Under the pieces are notes generated by a model. That model had not been told where the DNA came from. It did no database searches and was given only the letters and a program-made list of their open reading frames with translations. The position numbers and the translations under genes were made by a program. 64,000 bases of DNA from NCBI RefSeq assembly GCF_015864825.1, contig NZ_JADYWL010000002.1:342346-406345 (forward strand), read 5' to 3'. Positions 9,736 through 18,446 of the stretch are shown here, piece by piece. Origin of the DNA: Psychrobacter sp. NZS113 (GTDB taxonomy: Bacteria; Pseudomonadota; Gammaproteobacteria; Pseudomonadales; Moraxellaceae). Each line of letters begins with the position of its first letter. The first letter of the stretch is position 1.

Positions 9736-10530
9736 TTACAACACACGTCCCGTCCTCAGTGCAAATGCCCAATCTTCACGACCATTCTTTGAAGCTAATT
9801 GAGCAGCAGCCTCATAATCATAAGGCACCTTAATATGCTCTGCTTGCCAGCGTTTCCCCTGCTCGGTATCAACACATCTAATAATTGCATAACTTGCATG
9901 AGGAGAATAGGTCTGCATTCTATGGACATTAGGTAAGTCATCTTCATAGGCGGGATAACCAACGCTACCAGTATTGATAACCATTTGATCGGTCGATAGC
10001 TTTACCGTACGCGGGATATGCGTGTGACCACATACGACAACGGCACTATCAATACCATTGAGTAATGCCAGAATATCTGCATCGCTACGTACTCTCGGTT
10101 GACCTGTATCTATATTTTCTAACAGATATATCATGTCATCCGTCGGCGACCCATGACATAGATAAACGTCTTTGCTTAAATGGCAATCAAAAGGTAAGTT
10201 TTGCATCCACTCAATAGCCGACTTAGGCAAGTCTTCGATAATAAAATCTAGCGTTGGATTGCTCTCAATATCTGCCGCTGTCGCCTCATATATCTGCCTA
10301 TCTTGATTACCACAAATAGTAATAATATCGTCTCGATAGGTCGTCAGCAGCTCATAAGTTGCTTTCGGCGCAATCGGACCATACAAAATATCACCAAGAT
10401 TGACGATTTGTTCTACATCACGATGTTTTATATCTGCTAGAACTGCTTCTAGAGCAAAGACATTGCTATGAATGTCTGACATTGCAGCGATGGTACTGAT
10501 ATGCTTACTATTTAAATGCTTCATATTCAT
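9736..10530 (-). CDS. Calcineurin-like metallophosphoesterase (YfcE/MJ0936 type)
   Basis: 264 aa. The metal-binding motifs are in canonical order: SDIHSNVFALEAVL (D-x-H), VNLGDILYGP (GD), CGNQDRQ (GNxD variant of GNHD), CHGSP and VVCGHTHIPR (GHTH). These are cytosolic Mn/Fe-type phosphodiesterases of the single-domain MPE family; the substrate is not predictable. The Asn-Gln-Asp in place of Asn-His-Asp is found in the YfcE-like subgroup. Monocistronic by position: a terminator for the upstream transporter lies just above its start. Confidence 0.85.
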   Translation of the reverse strand: MNMKHLNSKHISTIAAMSDIHSNVFALEAVLADIKHRDVEQIVNLGDILYGPIAPKATYELLTTYRDDIITICGNQDRQIYEATAADIESNPTLDFIIEDLPKSAIEWMQNLPFDCHLSKDVYLCHGSPTDDMIYLLENIDTGQPRVRSDADILALLNGIDSAVVVCGHTHIPRTVKLSTDQMVINTGSVGYPAYEDDLPNVHRMQTYSPHASYAIIRCVDTEQGKRWQAEHIKVPYDYEAAAQLASKNGREDWAFALRTGRVL

Positions 10531-10580
10531 GATTTCGTCTTCCAGCTAAGGTTAGGTCTAGATAGCCATAATAGAAAATA

Positions 10581-10620
10581 AAAAACCCGATGTTTAAGAG
10601 TAACTTAAAGCATCGGGCTT
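10581..10620 (-). terminator. Terminator of the SLC13 transporter gene
   Basis: Arms CCCGATG and CATCGGG (10586-10617) with extra pairing inside, followed on the minus strand by a T run. It lies 30 nt past the transporter stop. Confidence 0.85.
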
Positions 10621-10647
10621 AATTTTATGACCATACTATTTGCTAAG

Positions 10648-12069
10648 CTATAGTAAGAAGAAATACGCCCATAGCCCCACCACAAGAGTGGCAATAATAT
10701 TTAGAATAATACCGGTACGAATCATCTCTGTCTGCTTAATGAGTCCCGTACCAAACACAATAGCATTCGGTGGCGTCGCAACTGGTAGCATAAAGGCACA
10801 TGATGCACCAATACCAATGACCAATACTAGCACTTCATGTGGCAAGCCCATCTGCTCTGCAATAGCCGCAAATACTGGCACCAACAATGCGGCAGATGCC
10901 GTATTAGATGCGAACTCGGTTAAGAAGATAATGAATGCAGATACCGCAATCATCACCACAACCAGTGGTGCAGAAGACAATGCATTAGCGACCGTTTCAC
11001 CTAGTACTAGAGACGCACCTGATACTTTCAACACGGTCGATAGCGCAATACCGCCACCGAACAGCATGAGTACACCCCAGTCAGTATTGTCAGATACTTG
11101 CTTCCACGATACCAGTCCTAAGCTCACCACTGCTGCTGCCGCTGATAAAGCGATAATGGCATCTGTATCAGTAACATCTAGTGCTTCACCAATTTGTTTG
11201 GAAAATATCCAACTCAACGCGGTAACAAGGAAGACAATAATCGTCACCACACGTGGTTTATTCCAAGCAATAGGCTCATCTTCTACTATCACGATTTTAC
11301 GATTTAGATTGGGTTTGAGGTATACATACATCGCACCTAATAATAGTGGCAATAGCACCAACATCATAGGTATACCGAACTTCATCCAGTCAATAAAGGC
11401 GATATCCAGTGCCTTTGCTGCGATAGCATTAGGTGGCGAACCAACGATAGTACCCAAACCACCCAGACTTGCCGAATAAGCAATACCTAATAGTACAAAT
11501 ACAAATGTACCGCGATCTTTCTCACGATCGACCTGTGTCAATATACCAAGCGCTAACGGTAGCATCATCGCCGCAGTGGCTGTATTCGATATCCACATTG
11601 ACAAAAATGCTGTTACGCCAAAGATCAAAAACACAGCGGTATTTAACTTACCACCTGACATCGATAAAATCTTTAATGCGATTTTTTTGTCCAACTGCTG
11701 CACATGCAAGGCTGCTGCCAAAGCAAAACCACCAAAGAACAAATAAATCGTCGGACTAGCAAAACTCTCTAAACCGATTTTGGCATCGAAATCTGGTATA
11801 CCAATCAGTGCACCCACGACCACGACCAATAGCGCAGTAATGGTAACGTGTACCGCTTCCGTTAACCACAGCACGCCAATGAAAAACAATAAGGCAAGAC
11901 CTTTATTGGCATTGATATCGAACGGTAACACATTATAAATAATCATAGCGATAATCGCCGCAATAGCGACGACTATCAAACCTTTACCGGTACCCTTTGG
12001 AAAGGTATCGGTAAATAAATACTCATTACCATCATTAGGTAGATGGCTGTCTAGTTTTTGCTCTGACAT
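10648..12069 (-). CDS. SLC13/DASS-family sodium-anion symporter
   Basis: 473 aa polytopic inner-membrane protein with about 11-12 hydrophobic segments. Two copies of the Ser-Asn-Thr signature of the divalent anion:Na+ symporters are visible, SNTATAAMMLPLA in the first half and SNTASAALLVPVF in the second, each near a re-entrant loop, giving the inverted-repeat VcINDY-like fold. Probable cargo is C4-dicarboxylate, citrate or sulfate; the sequence alone does not decide. AAGGAC ribosome site upstream of the ATG. A long open frame on the opposite strand inside this gene is a shadow. Confidence 0.9.
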   Translation of the reverse strand: MSEQKLDSHLPNDGNEYLFTDTFPKGTGKGLIVVAIAAIIAMIIYNVLPFDINANKGLALLFFIGVLWLTEAVHVTITALLVVVVGALIGIPDFDAKIGLESFASPTIYLFFGGFALAAALHVQQLDKKIALKILSMSGGKLNTAVFLIFGVTAFLSMWISNTATAAMMLPLALGILTQVDREKDRGTFVFVLLGIAYSASLGGLGTIVGSPPNAIAAKALDIAFIDWMKFGIPMMLVLLPLLLGAMYVYLKPNLNRKIVIVEDEPIAWNKPRVVTIIVFLVTALSWIFSKQIGEALDVTDTDAIIALSAAAAVVSLGLVSWKQVSDNTDWGVLMLFGGGIALSTVLKVSGASLVLGETVANALSSAPLVVVMIAVSAFIIFLTEFASNTASAALLVPVFAAIAEQMGLPHEVLVLVIGIGASCAFMLPVATPPNAIVFGTGLIKQTEMIRTGIILNIIATLVVGLWAYFFLL

Positions 12070-12515
12070 AAAACGTCCTTATTTCCTCAAAGACAGTGTG
12101 AATACACCCTCTGTATAAACGGCATTATAGTATTGACTTTGTCATTAACCCAAAAAATACGTGGCTATCATAGCAGATATATGACAGAAAAATTAATTGA
12201 CAAATCACTTAATAAATTCACTCTAGAACATCCTTTTAACCATCTTTAATGCTGACATATTTATTACCAATAAGTGCCATCTTAATTTTGGTGTCATTAT
12301 GCCTTTTATCCATGCACTAGAAATAGAAATACACTATCCAAAGCCTATATGATATCTGGTTACATATATTCACTAAACAAGTGTACACTGTATATATACA
12401 AGAGTATAGCTGTCTCTCATACTGACTGTTAATCCAAATAATAATAGACATTGTTAAAGTCTATTTCTATTAGAGATTTATACTGGAAATACATAAAAAT
12501 AAATAGGAGTACTTT
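12070..12515. other. Divergent intergenic region with palindromes
   Basis: 446 bp between the SLC13 transporter and the small protein gene. No gene seen. It contains two abutting perfect palindromes, GTGTACAC (12381-12388) and TGTATATATACA (12389-12400), which could be a regulator-binding site for either divergent gene. Confidence 0.4.
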
Positions 12516-12680
12516 ATGACAGACGCAAATAAAACTGACTCAACCACTAAAATGGCACCGAAAGACATCAATCAAGACGGTCTAGCCAAAAAAGACCAGC
12601 AACGTACCGATGACTCTGCATTAGATATGATGCAAGGTATGCATGAACATGAAAACCACAGCGAAGAAAACGATAAATAA
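12516..12680 (+). CDS. Small hydrophilic protein (54 aa), unknown
   Basis: An ATG at 12516 with AGGAG five bases upstream opens a 54-codon frame, stop at 12678-12680. The product is very polar, rich in Lys, Asp, Gln and His (DINQDGLAKKDQQRTDDS; MMQGMHEHENHSEEND), with no hydrophobic core, signal or membrane segment, so it is probably disordered. It has its own strong terminator 23 nt downstream and a 446-bp upstream region, which argues for a real monocistronic gene. No family recognised. Confidence 0.65.
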   Translation: MTDANKTDSTTKMAPKDINQDGLAKKDQQRTDDSALDMMQGMHEHENHSEENDK

Positions 12681-12702
12681 ATTACCGTTTTATGTTTAAC
12701 GC

Positions 12703-12744
12703 AAAAAAGAATAGGCGCTTATCATTATGATTAGTGCCTTTTTT
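12703..12744. terminator. Bidirectional terminator between convergent genes
   Basis: Near-perfect hairpin built on GGCGCT...AGTGCC with an inner ATCAT-T-ATGAT stem, A run on the left and T6 on the right. It serves the small protein gene (+) and overlaps the last codons of the DUF1275 gene (-). Confidence 0.85.
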
Positions 12745-13420
12745 GTCTTGGCTCTCTCTTTTCTGGCAAATGATCTGATGCATAGTTATATATAAATGCC
12801 GCCGTCAATACGATGGTGATGGGCACCAACAACGCACCATAGCCTACTTTGGCATACAAAAATGCCCCGACGACACTACCACCGCAGAAGCAGTACCAAA
12901 TAATAGCCTGAAAACCTAGTGTCGGCTTGCTGATTGAGCGACCTGCTAACCAATTACCAATCGCTGCGCCCATATCTGATGTCAAGCCTGTGAGATGAGT
13001 CGTACGAATGACGGCACCACTATAAGTAGCGACCATCGCATTCTGCAATCCACAAGCCATCGCTGCGGCTAACTGTCCTAGATAATCATGTTGTTGATAC
13101 AACCAATAGCTAATCAACAGCAGTGACGCTTCGATATATAGTGCTCGCCCATAACGTTTGCCTAGCTTTAAAGGTGCTTGTCCAATCACGAAACCACTCA
13201 AGATCGCACCCGCTAAAAAAGACAGCAGCAGCGCACCAATATACAAAATACTGTGCACATCTAAATAAGCAATCGCTGATGCAAACAAACTCACATTACC
13301 AGTGACATGCGAAACTGACAAATTAGCAAAGCCCATCAATGCAGCAGTATTGACACAGCCCGCACTAAAGGCAAGCACTGCTCCACCCCATAAAATCCAC
13401 TTTGGTAGTTTAGTTATCAT
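12731..13420 (-). CDS. DUF1275 (YoaK-type) membrane protein
   Basis: 229 aa with about six hydrophobic segments. The N-terminus has the DUF1275 hallmark: AFSAGCVNTAALMGF followed by SVSHVTGNVSLFA; a mid-protein motif QNAMVATYSGAVIRTTHLTG (T-G-L-T) is also family-typical. Inner-membrane protein of unknown function. Its stop lies inside the shared terminator with the convergent small gene. Confidence 0.9.
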   Translation of the reverse strand: MITKLPKWILWGGAVLAFSAGCVNTAALMGFANLSVSHVTGNVSLFASAIAYLDVHSILYIGALLLSFLAGAILSGFVIGQAPLKLGKRYGRALYIEASLLLISYWLYQQHDYLGQLAAAMACGLQNAMVATYSGAVIRTTHLTGLTSDMGAAIGNWLAGRSISKPTLGFQAIIWYCFCGGSVVGAFLYAKVGYGALLVPITIVLTAAFIYNYASDHLPEKREPRQKRH

Positions 13421-13466
13421 ATTTACTGCCTGAAGGCTAACTTAAAAATAGCCCCTAGTATAAACC

Positions 13467-13490
13467 AAAAAAGGCAGCCAATTGGCTGCC
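13467..13490 (-). terminator. fabI terminator
   Basis: Perfect palindrome GGCAGCCAATTGGCTGCC (13473-13490) followed on the minus strand by T6; 76 nt after the fabI stop. Confidence 0.85.
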
Positions 13491-13565
13491 TTCCTTATTT
13501 CTTAAATGCTGTTTTTTTAACAATGTTATTATTTATCTAAGAATGCTCTTGATTATCTAAGACAG

Positions 13566-14372
13566 TTACTTTGGTTCGTCCAACATCATTAACTGCTCGC
13601 TAATAGCAACGGTATTAAAACCAGCATCAACAAACATAATCTCTCCAGTAATACCGGATGCCCACGGAGATAGTAAGAACAATGCAGCATTACCTACTTC
13701 TGTCTGGGTAATGTTACGCTGTAGTGGGGCAATTTTTTCGCTGATATCAAGCATTTTACGGAATGATTTGATGCCACTAGCAGCAAGCGTACGGATAGGA
13801 CCTGCTGAAATCGCATTAACACGGATACCTTCACCGCCCATAGAAGTCGCAAGATAGCGAACACTGGCTTCAAGGCTGGCTTTTGCCATGCCCATGACAT
13901 TGTAGTTCGGTAATACTGAAATGCTACCTTCATAAGTCAACGTCAGCATAGAACCATGACGCATGGCTAATAATGCACGAGCTTCTTTAGCCAATGCAAC
14001 AAAGCTATAGCTTGAGATATCATGCGCAATATGACTGCCTTCACGAGTGGTCGCGTTGACAAAGTCACCATCTAGCTGATCCATTGGTGCAAAGCCAATT
14101 GCATGTACCACACCGTCAATACCATCACCCCAATGAGCAGTCACTTGCTCAAAGCAAGCAGCAATAGACTCGTCAGATGCTACGTCGCACTCTAATACCA
14201 AATCTGCTTCGAATTTTTCTGCGGCCATATCCACACGTTTTTTTATCTTATCGTTTGGATAAGTCAAAATCAGTGAGGCACCCTCACGGTGTAGTGCTTC
14301 TGCGATTGCCCAAGCGATAGAGAGTTTACTTGCGATGCCCGTTACGACAAATCTTTGTCCTTGAAGTAGCAT
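13566..14372 (-). CDS. fabI: Enoyl-[acyl-carrier-protein] reductase (NADH) FabI
   Basis: 268 aa short-chain dehydrogenase of type II fatty-acid synthesis, cytosolic. The NAD-binding loop is [17 protein letters not shown]; the catalytic pair is Tyr157 and Lys164 in YNVMGMAK, with Tyr147 in the TYEGS loop, each one residue off E. coli FabI numbering. This register, and an AGGAAA ribosome site at the right distance, put the start at the ATG at 14372. The frame is open 31 codons further upstream, but that part has no FabI resemblance. The DAGFNT near the C-terminus is also family-typical. Followed by its own terminator. Confidence 0.95.
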   Translation of the reverse strand: MLLQGQRFVVTGIASKLSIAWAIAEALHREGASLILTYPNDKIKKRVDMAAEKFEADLVLECDVASDESIAACFEQVTAHWGDGIDGVVHAIGFAPMDQLDGDFVNATTREGSHIAHDISSYSFVALAKEARALLAMRHGSMLTLTYEGSISVLPNYNVMGMAKASLEASVRYLATSMGGEGIRVNAISAGPIRTLAASGIKSFRKMLDISEKIAPLQRNITQTEVGNAALFLLSPWASGITGEIMFVDAGFNTVAISEQLMMLDEPK

Positions 14373-14620
14373 AGTATTTCCTTTTGAATCGATCAAATTT
14401 ATTGACATTAAAAAATTATTTAGAGTTGTTATATATGACAAATAGCCAGTGATAATTAAACACAAATGATAGGTGAACTATTATACACGAATTAATTTAA
14501 GTAAACAGTCGTAAACTAGATTTGCCTACAATGGCGTCTAATATTGATTAAACATTGAACTACGAACCACAGCAGTATGAAGTTAAGCAGATTTCAAGTA
14601 TAATCACAGCCCTTCCCAGC

Positions 14621-14651
14621 TTGCACAATTTTTATAAAAATCCTTTATAAC
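14621..14651 (+). promoter_or_regulatory. Candidate sigma-70 promoter for folE
   Basis: TTGCAC (14621-14626), 17 bp, TTTATA (14644-14649); TATAAC at 14646 is an alternative -10. Spacing is good but the -10 is weak. Confidence 0.35.
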
Positions 14652-14699
14652 CGTTATTTATAACCAAGGATTTAGCGTTAAGCTACACCCACATTTTGG

Positions 14700-15311
14700 A
14701 TGGCTGCCAAACTTATGAGTAACACCCCCACAATAACATTAGATTACCTAGAAAGCGCTGAGTCATATCGTCAATTAATCGGCTCAACTGGCGAAGACTT
14801 ACAGCGCCCTGGTCTTGAAGAAACGCCCATGCGTGCAGCAAAGGCTTTTGCCCATTTAACCCAAGGCTATCATCAGAACTTAGATGAGGTCGTCAATGAC
14901 GCACTTTTCCCATCAAGCAATCGTGAGCTAGTATTGGTACAAAACATTGAGTTTTATTCATTGTGCGAACATCATATGTTGCCGTTTCATGGTATCGCAC
15001 ATGTCGGCTATTTACCTAACGGACAAGTCTTGGGCTTATCAAAATTTGCCCGTATCGTTGATATGTTTGCCCGTCGTTTACAAGTTCAAGAGAACCTAAG
15101 CGAACAAATAGCACAAACTATTATGGAAGTCACTGGTTGCCGCGGCGTCGCTGTCGTGATGGATGCCGCACATATGTGTATGATGATGCGTGGTGTAGGT
15201 AAACAGCATTCCACTACACGTACGATGTCGATGTTAGGCGAGTTTGTCCATGATAATCAAGCCCGTACGGAATTTTTGAGCGCGATACCTAAGCGTCAAC
15301 CTGCTTTTTGA
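14700..15311 (+). CDS. folE: GTP cyclohydrolase I
   Basis: 203 aa. Converts GTP to 7,8-dihydroneopterin triphosphate, first step of tetrahydrofolate synthesis. Zinc ligands are visible as Cys89 and His92 in [12 protein letters not shown] and Cys160 in [21 protein letters not shown] and the [11 protein letters not shown] helix are also canonical for the homodecameric FolE family. Start is ATG 14700 or the in-frame ATG six codons on; neither has a clear ribosome site. Divergent from fabI and convergent with msrAB, with which it shares a terminator. Confidence 0.95.
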   Translation: MAAKLMSNTPTITLDYLESAESYRQLIGSTGEDLQRPGLEETPMRAAKAFAHLTQGYHQNLDEVVNDALFPSSNRELVLVQNIEFYSLCEHHMLPFHGIAHVGYLPNGQVLGLSKFARIVDMFARRLQVQENLSEQIAQTIMEVTGCRGVAVVMDAAHMCMMMRGVGKQHSTTRTMSMLGEFVHDNQARTEFLSAIPKRQPAF

Positions 15312-15370
15312 TTATTAAAATAAATAGTCATTAAAGATATAATCATTAAATATAGAGTCATTAAATATTC

Positions 15371-15411
15371 AAAAATAAGAAAAGGACGCCTATGCGTCCT
15401 TTTCTTATTTT
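15371..15411. terminator. Bidirectional terminator between folE and msrAB
   Basis: Very strong hairpin with a GGACGC/GCGTCC core extended by A/T pairing on both sides, giving T runs in both directions. Confidence 0.9.
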
Positions 15412-15425
15412 AGTTCTGCTAAAAC

Positions 15426-16646
15426 TTAAGAAGCGATTGGTTTTACGTCATCAATCCAATCACCGTAACCTTCTTTTTCCATATCCGCTAATGGTACAAA
15501 ACGCAGTGCTGCTGAGTTCATACAGTAGCGCTTGCCTGTTGGTGCAGGACCATCATCAAATACGTGACCAACATGAGAGTCAGCATAGCGACTACGTATC
15601 TCAGTACGAACGGAGAATATACCGCGATCTTCTTTTTCAACGACCATATCTGTACTCAATGGACGAGTAAAGCTTGGCCAGCCTGTTCCAGACTTATATT
15701 TATCACGAGAAGAGTACAGCGGCTCACCGGATACGACATCGACATATAGACCAGGCGCTTTATTATCCCAGTATTCATTATCAAAAGCGCGCTCAGTGCC
15801 CTCTTCTTGAGTCACTTTATACTGAATATCACTGAGGGATTTCTTTAATTCACTCTTGGCAGGCTTTACAAAGGTCTTTGAATTAAAACCAGTAGTAGCC
15901 ACTGCAGTAGTTGAAGGTGTGGTTGATGTATTTACTTTTACACTACCGGCCGCTGGTTTAAACTGGCTAAAATCCAACTCATAGTTTTTTCCATATACGC
16001 TCTCGATAAACTGGTAACGACCAGAGTTGAAGGTATACGCTTTATAACGAAGTGGGTTCTTTTTATAGTAATCTTGATGATATTCTTCTGCTGGGTAAAA
16101 GGTGCTGGCAGGCACGATTTCTATCACCACTGGTTTGTCATAAACGCCAGAGTCTTGCAACGCTTTTTTCGCCGCTTCTGCGGTTTGCCTTTCTTGTTGG
16201 TTGTTATAAAAAATAGCAGGTCGATACTGGGTACCACGATCTACATACTGGCCGTCAGCATCGGTTGGATCAGCGATACGCCATAATGCCTGTACTATGC
16301 CATTGTACGTTATTTTCGTCGGATCATAATACACTTGCGCCGCTTCAGTATGACCGGTGCCACCTGCTGATACCTGACTATAAGTTGGGTTCTGAGTCTC
16401 ACCACCTGTATAACCTGATACCACTTCCACAACACCAGGTATCTTTTCATAACCCGCTTCTACACACCAAAAACAGCCGCCAGCGACTGTCGCCACTGCC
16501 AGATTAGGATCTGTAGGCGCATAAGGGTTACCAGTGGTTGGTGGTGTAGTCTTAGCAGTATTTTCAGTGGCAGCACAGCCAACAAAAAAAGTACTGCTCG
16601 CCGCCACAACCATAGCAGCGACCTTGGTGTTTAGTTTGAGGTTCAT
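15426..16646 (-). CDS. msrAB: Methionine sulfoxide reductase MsrA-MsrB fusion lipoprotein
   Basis: 406 aa. A lipoprotein signal ([15 protein letters not shown], lipidated Cys24) places it in the envelope. The MsrA domain (about 50-215) has the catalytic GGCFWC with Cys58 and [10 protein letters not shown]; it reduces methionine-S-sulfoxide. The MsrB domain (about 270-400) has [21 protein letters not shown] and the catalytic Cys in [11 protein letters not shown]; it reduces the R epimer. The MsrB part lacks the two zinc-binding CxxC pairs of the zinc form ([13 protein letters not shown] occupies the first) and has Thr in GTGWPSF where many have a resolving Cys. Resembles the reductase part of Neisseria PilB. 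AGGATA ribosome site upstream. Confidence 0.92.
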   Translation of the reverse strand: MNLKLNTKVAAMVVAASSTFFVGCAATENTAKTTPPTTGNPYAPTDPNLAVATVAGGCFWCVEAGYEKIPGVVEVVSGYTGGETQNPTYSQVSAGGTGHTEAAQVYYDPTKITYNGIVQALWRIADPTDADGQYVDRGTQYRPAIFYNNQQERQTAEAAKKALQDSGVYDKPVVIEIVPASTFYPAEEYHQDYYKKNPLRYKAYTFNSGRYQFIESVYGKNYELDFSQFKPAAGSVKVNTSTTPSTTAVATTGFNSKTFVKPAKSELKKSLSDIQYKVTQEEGTERAFDNEYWDNKAPGLYVDVVSGEPLYSSRDKYKSGTGWPSFTRPLSTDMVVEKEDRGIFSVRTEIRSRYADSHVGHVFDDGPAPTGKRYCMNSAALRFVPLADMEKEGYGDWIDDVKPIAS

Positions 16647-16884
16647 TAGAGTATCCTAAAAATAATGTTATGGAGTGAGGCTACACAGTTATCATAACCC
16701 TTGTGTGTCACTGAAATACACCTAATTTGTTATAAAAATTTAACGTAGCTTAAAAACTCTATATTTAAACTGAACAGTCATCGTTTAATGTTTATGACTT
16801 AAGCTGCTTTATAAGTTTATAACTTTATACTTTTTAGATAGGGGCTTTTGAGGGTCTATAAGCTAAAGTCGTACAGCGTAATAT

Positions 16885-16920
16885 AAAAAAAGAGCACACT
16901 ACATTGGTTGTAGCGTGCTC
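16885..16920 (-). terminator. Terminator of the alcohol dehydrogenase gene
   Basis: Arms GAGCACACTACA / TGTAGCGTGCTC (one mismatch, TTGG loop) followed on the minus strand by T7; 24 nt past the stop. Confidence 0.85.
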
Positions 16921-16943
16921 TTCTTACACCGTGAGAATATATC

Positions 16944-18263
16944 TTAGGCTACTTTAATACTTTCTTTTTTGTCACTAATACATTGATCACTTGCCTGCTT
17001 TATCTTCGTTAAGATATCTTTTATTTCAGATGCTGTTAGGTAAAGTGGTACTGCATAAGTATCACTGACTTCTTTTGCAGCGGCTTTAGCAATATTATCA
17101 AAATCACTGGTTTGTAAGCCATCAACAGTGGGATCGATATTTAAGTCTGTAATTAGCTCACGTACTTGAGCGATTAGATGATCGGTTATCGCACTATCAA
17201 TACTGTCACTTTCAGCTGCTTGCTCCGTTTTCACCATGCCTGTTTTTCTAGCCAATGCCGCCAGTCTTTTTTGGCTTACTTGACGGTTCACGTCCAAAAC
17301 ATAAGGCAATACAATAGCATTTGCACGACCATGAGGAATACGATAATACGCCCCTAATTGATGAGCAATCGCATGCACATAGCCGAGGCCCGCTTTATTA
17401 AAGGCGATACCACCATAGTGAGCCGCTACACCCATCGCTTCTCTTGCTTTTAGGTCGCCACCATCTTTATAGACTATCGGTAAGTAATGCATAACAGACT
17501 TGACCGCAGAGGCCGCATAATAGTCGGTCTCTACGCTAGCGTTCACACTCATCCATGCCTCTAACGCATGTGTCAATACATCGATACCCGTATCAGCGGT
17601 AATATGAGCTGGCATGCCTTTCATAATAACTGGATCAATCGCGGCTGCTAATGGCACCATTCTAGGATCAATAGAAAGTGCTTTTTGATGCGTCTTGTCA
17701 TCAGACACTACTGCGCCAAGCGTGGCTTCCGAGCCAGTACCAGCCGTCGTAGGCACACAGTACAATGGGATGGCTGGTTTCCTTGCTTTAAGAATACCAA
17801 TGAGTTGCTTAGGTTCGCAGCGATTACCCTGCGACATCGCCATCATTTTGGCAGCATCAATGACCGAACCGCCACCGATGGCGATGATTGCATCGCACTT
17901 TGCTGCTATAGACTGGCTTAGACCTTCTTCGATGACCGTAAAAGTAGGATCTGGCGTAACACCATCATAGACATGATAGCTGATATTTTTTTCTTCTAAA
18001 TATTCAGTGATTTTCGCAGGTATACCAAGTTTATTTAATACCGCATCAGTGACAATAAAGACATTGGTGCTGCCTTCATTGATGAGCATATCACACAGCT
18101 CGTGACAGGAAGACTCACCGACGAACAGCATTGGTCTTCTGATAGGTATCACATAAGAGACAGCTTTAAGCACTTTGGCACGAGTCTTAGCAACGGCGAC
18201 ATACCCTGCATGTTGCAACCCAATACTACCTACTAATTTAGAAATACTATTTTGCTTCTTCAT
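16944..18263 (-). CDS. Iron-containing (group III) alcohol dehydrogenase
   Basis: 439 aa. The NAD(P)-binding IIAIGGGSVIDAAKMMA and the metal-site residues of the Fe-ADH family are present: DTGIDVLTHALEAW (Asp, His) and HAIAHQLGAYYRIPHGRANA (His...His). Cytosolic oxidoreductase for primary alcohols/aldehydes, close in style to YiaY/AdhB and the methanol-type dehydrogenases; substrate not decidable. The start is taken as ATG 18263, ten bases after AAGGA; a TTG two codons earlier is less likely. Monocistronic by its terminator and the gap upstream. Confidence 0.9.
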   Translation of the reverse strand: MKKQNSISKLVGSIGLQHAGYVAVAKTRAKVLKAVSYVIPIRRPMLFVGESSCHELCDMLINEGSTNVFIVTDAVLNKLGIPAKITEYLEEKNISYHVYDGVTPDPTFTVIEEGLSQSIAAKCDAIIAIGGGSVIDAAKMMAMSQGNRCEPKQLIGILKARKPAIPLYCVPTTAGTGSEATLGAVVSDDKTHQKALSIDPRMVPLAAAIDPVIMKGMPAHITADTGIDVLTHALEAWMSVNASVETDYYAASAVKSVMHYLPIVYKDGGDLKAREAMGVAAHYGGIAFNKAGLGYVHAIAHQLGAYYRIPHGRANAIVLPYVLDVNRQVSQKRLAALARKTGMVKTEQAAESDSIDSAITDHLIAQVRELITDLNIDPTVDGLQTSDFDNIAKAAAKEVSDTYAVPLYLTASEIKDILTKIKQASDQCISDKKESIKVA

Positions 18264-18446
18264 GGGCAAACAATCCTTTTAATAATACCAAAATAGCAAT
18301 AAATACCATTTTAATCAGCGACTAAAAGCTATATTTACGCTAAAAAATCACTTTCTAACCGTAGTTTACCACTGCTATCTATATGATATCGCTATTAATA
18401 TGAACTGCTACAGTCAATTCCATTTAGGTAGGATGTGTTGTCACGA

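Noticed and set aside
10640-11479. 279-codon open frame on the plus strand inside the SLC13 gene
   Set aside because: Exactly antisense to a well-supported transporter, Ser/Thr/Ala-rich composition typical of a shadow frame, no ribosome site.
14373-14465. N-terminal extension of FabI
   Set aside because: The ribosome site and residue register with E. coli FabI both favour the ATG at 14372.
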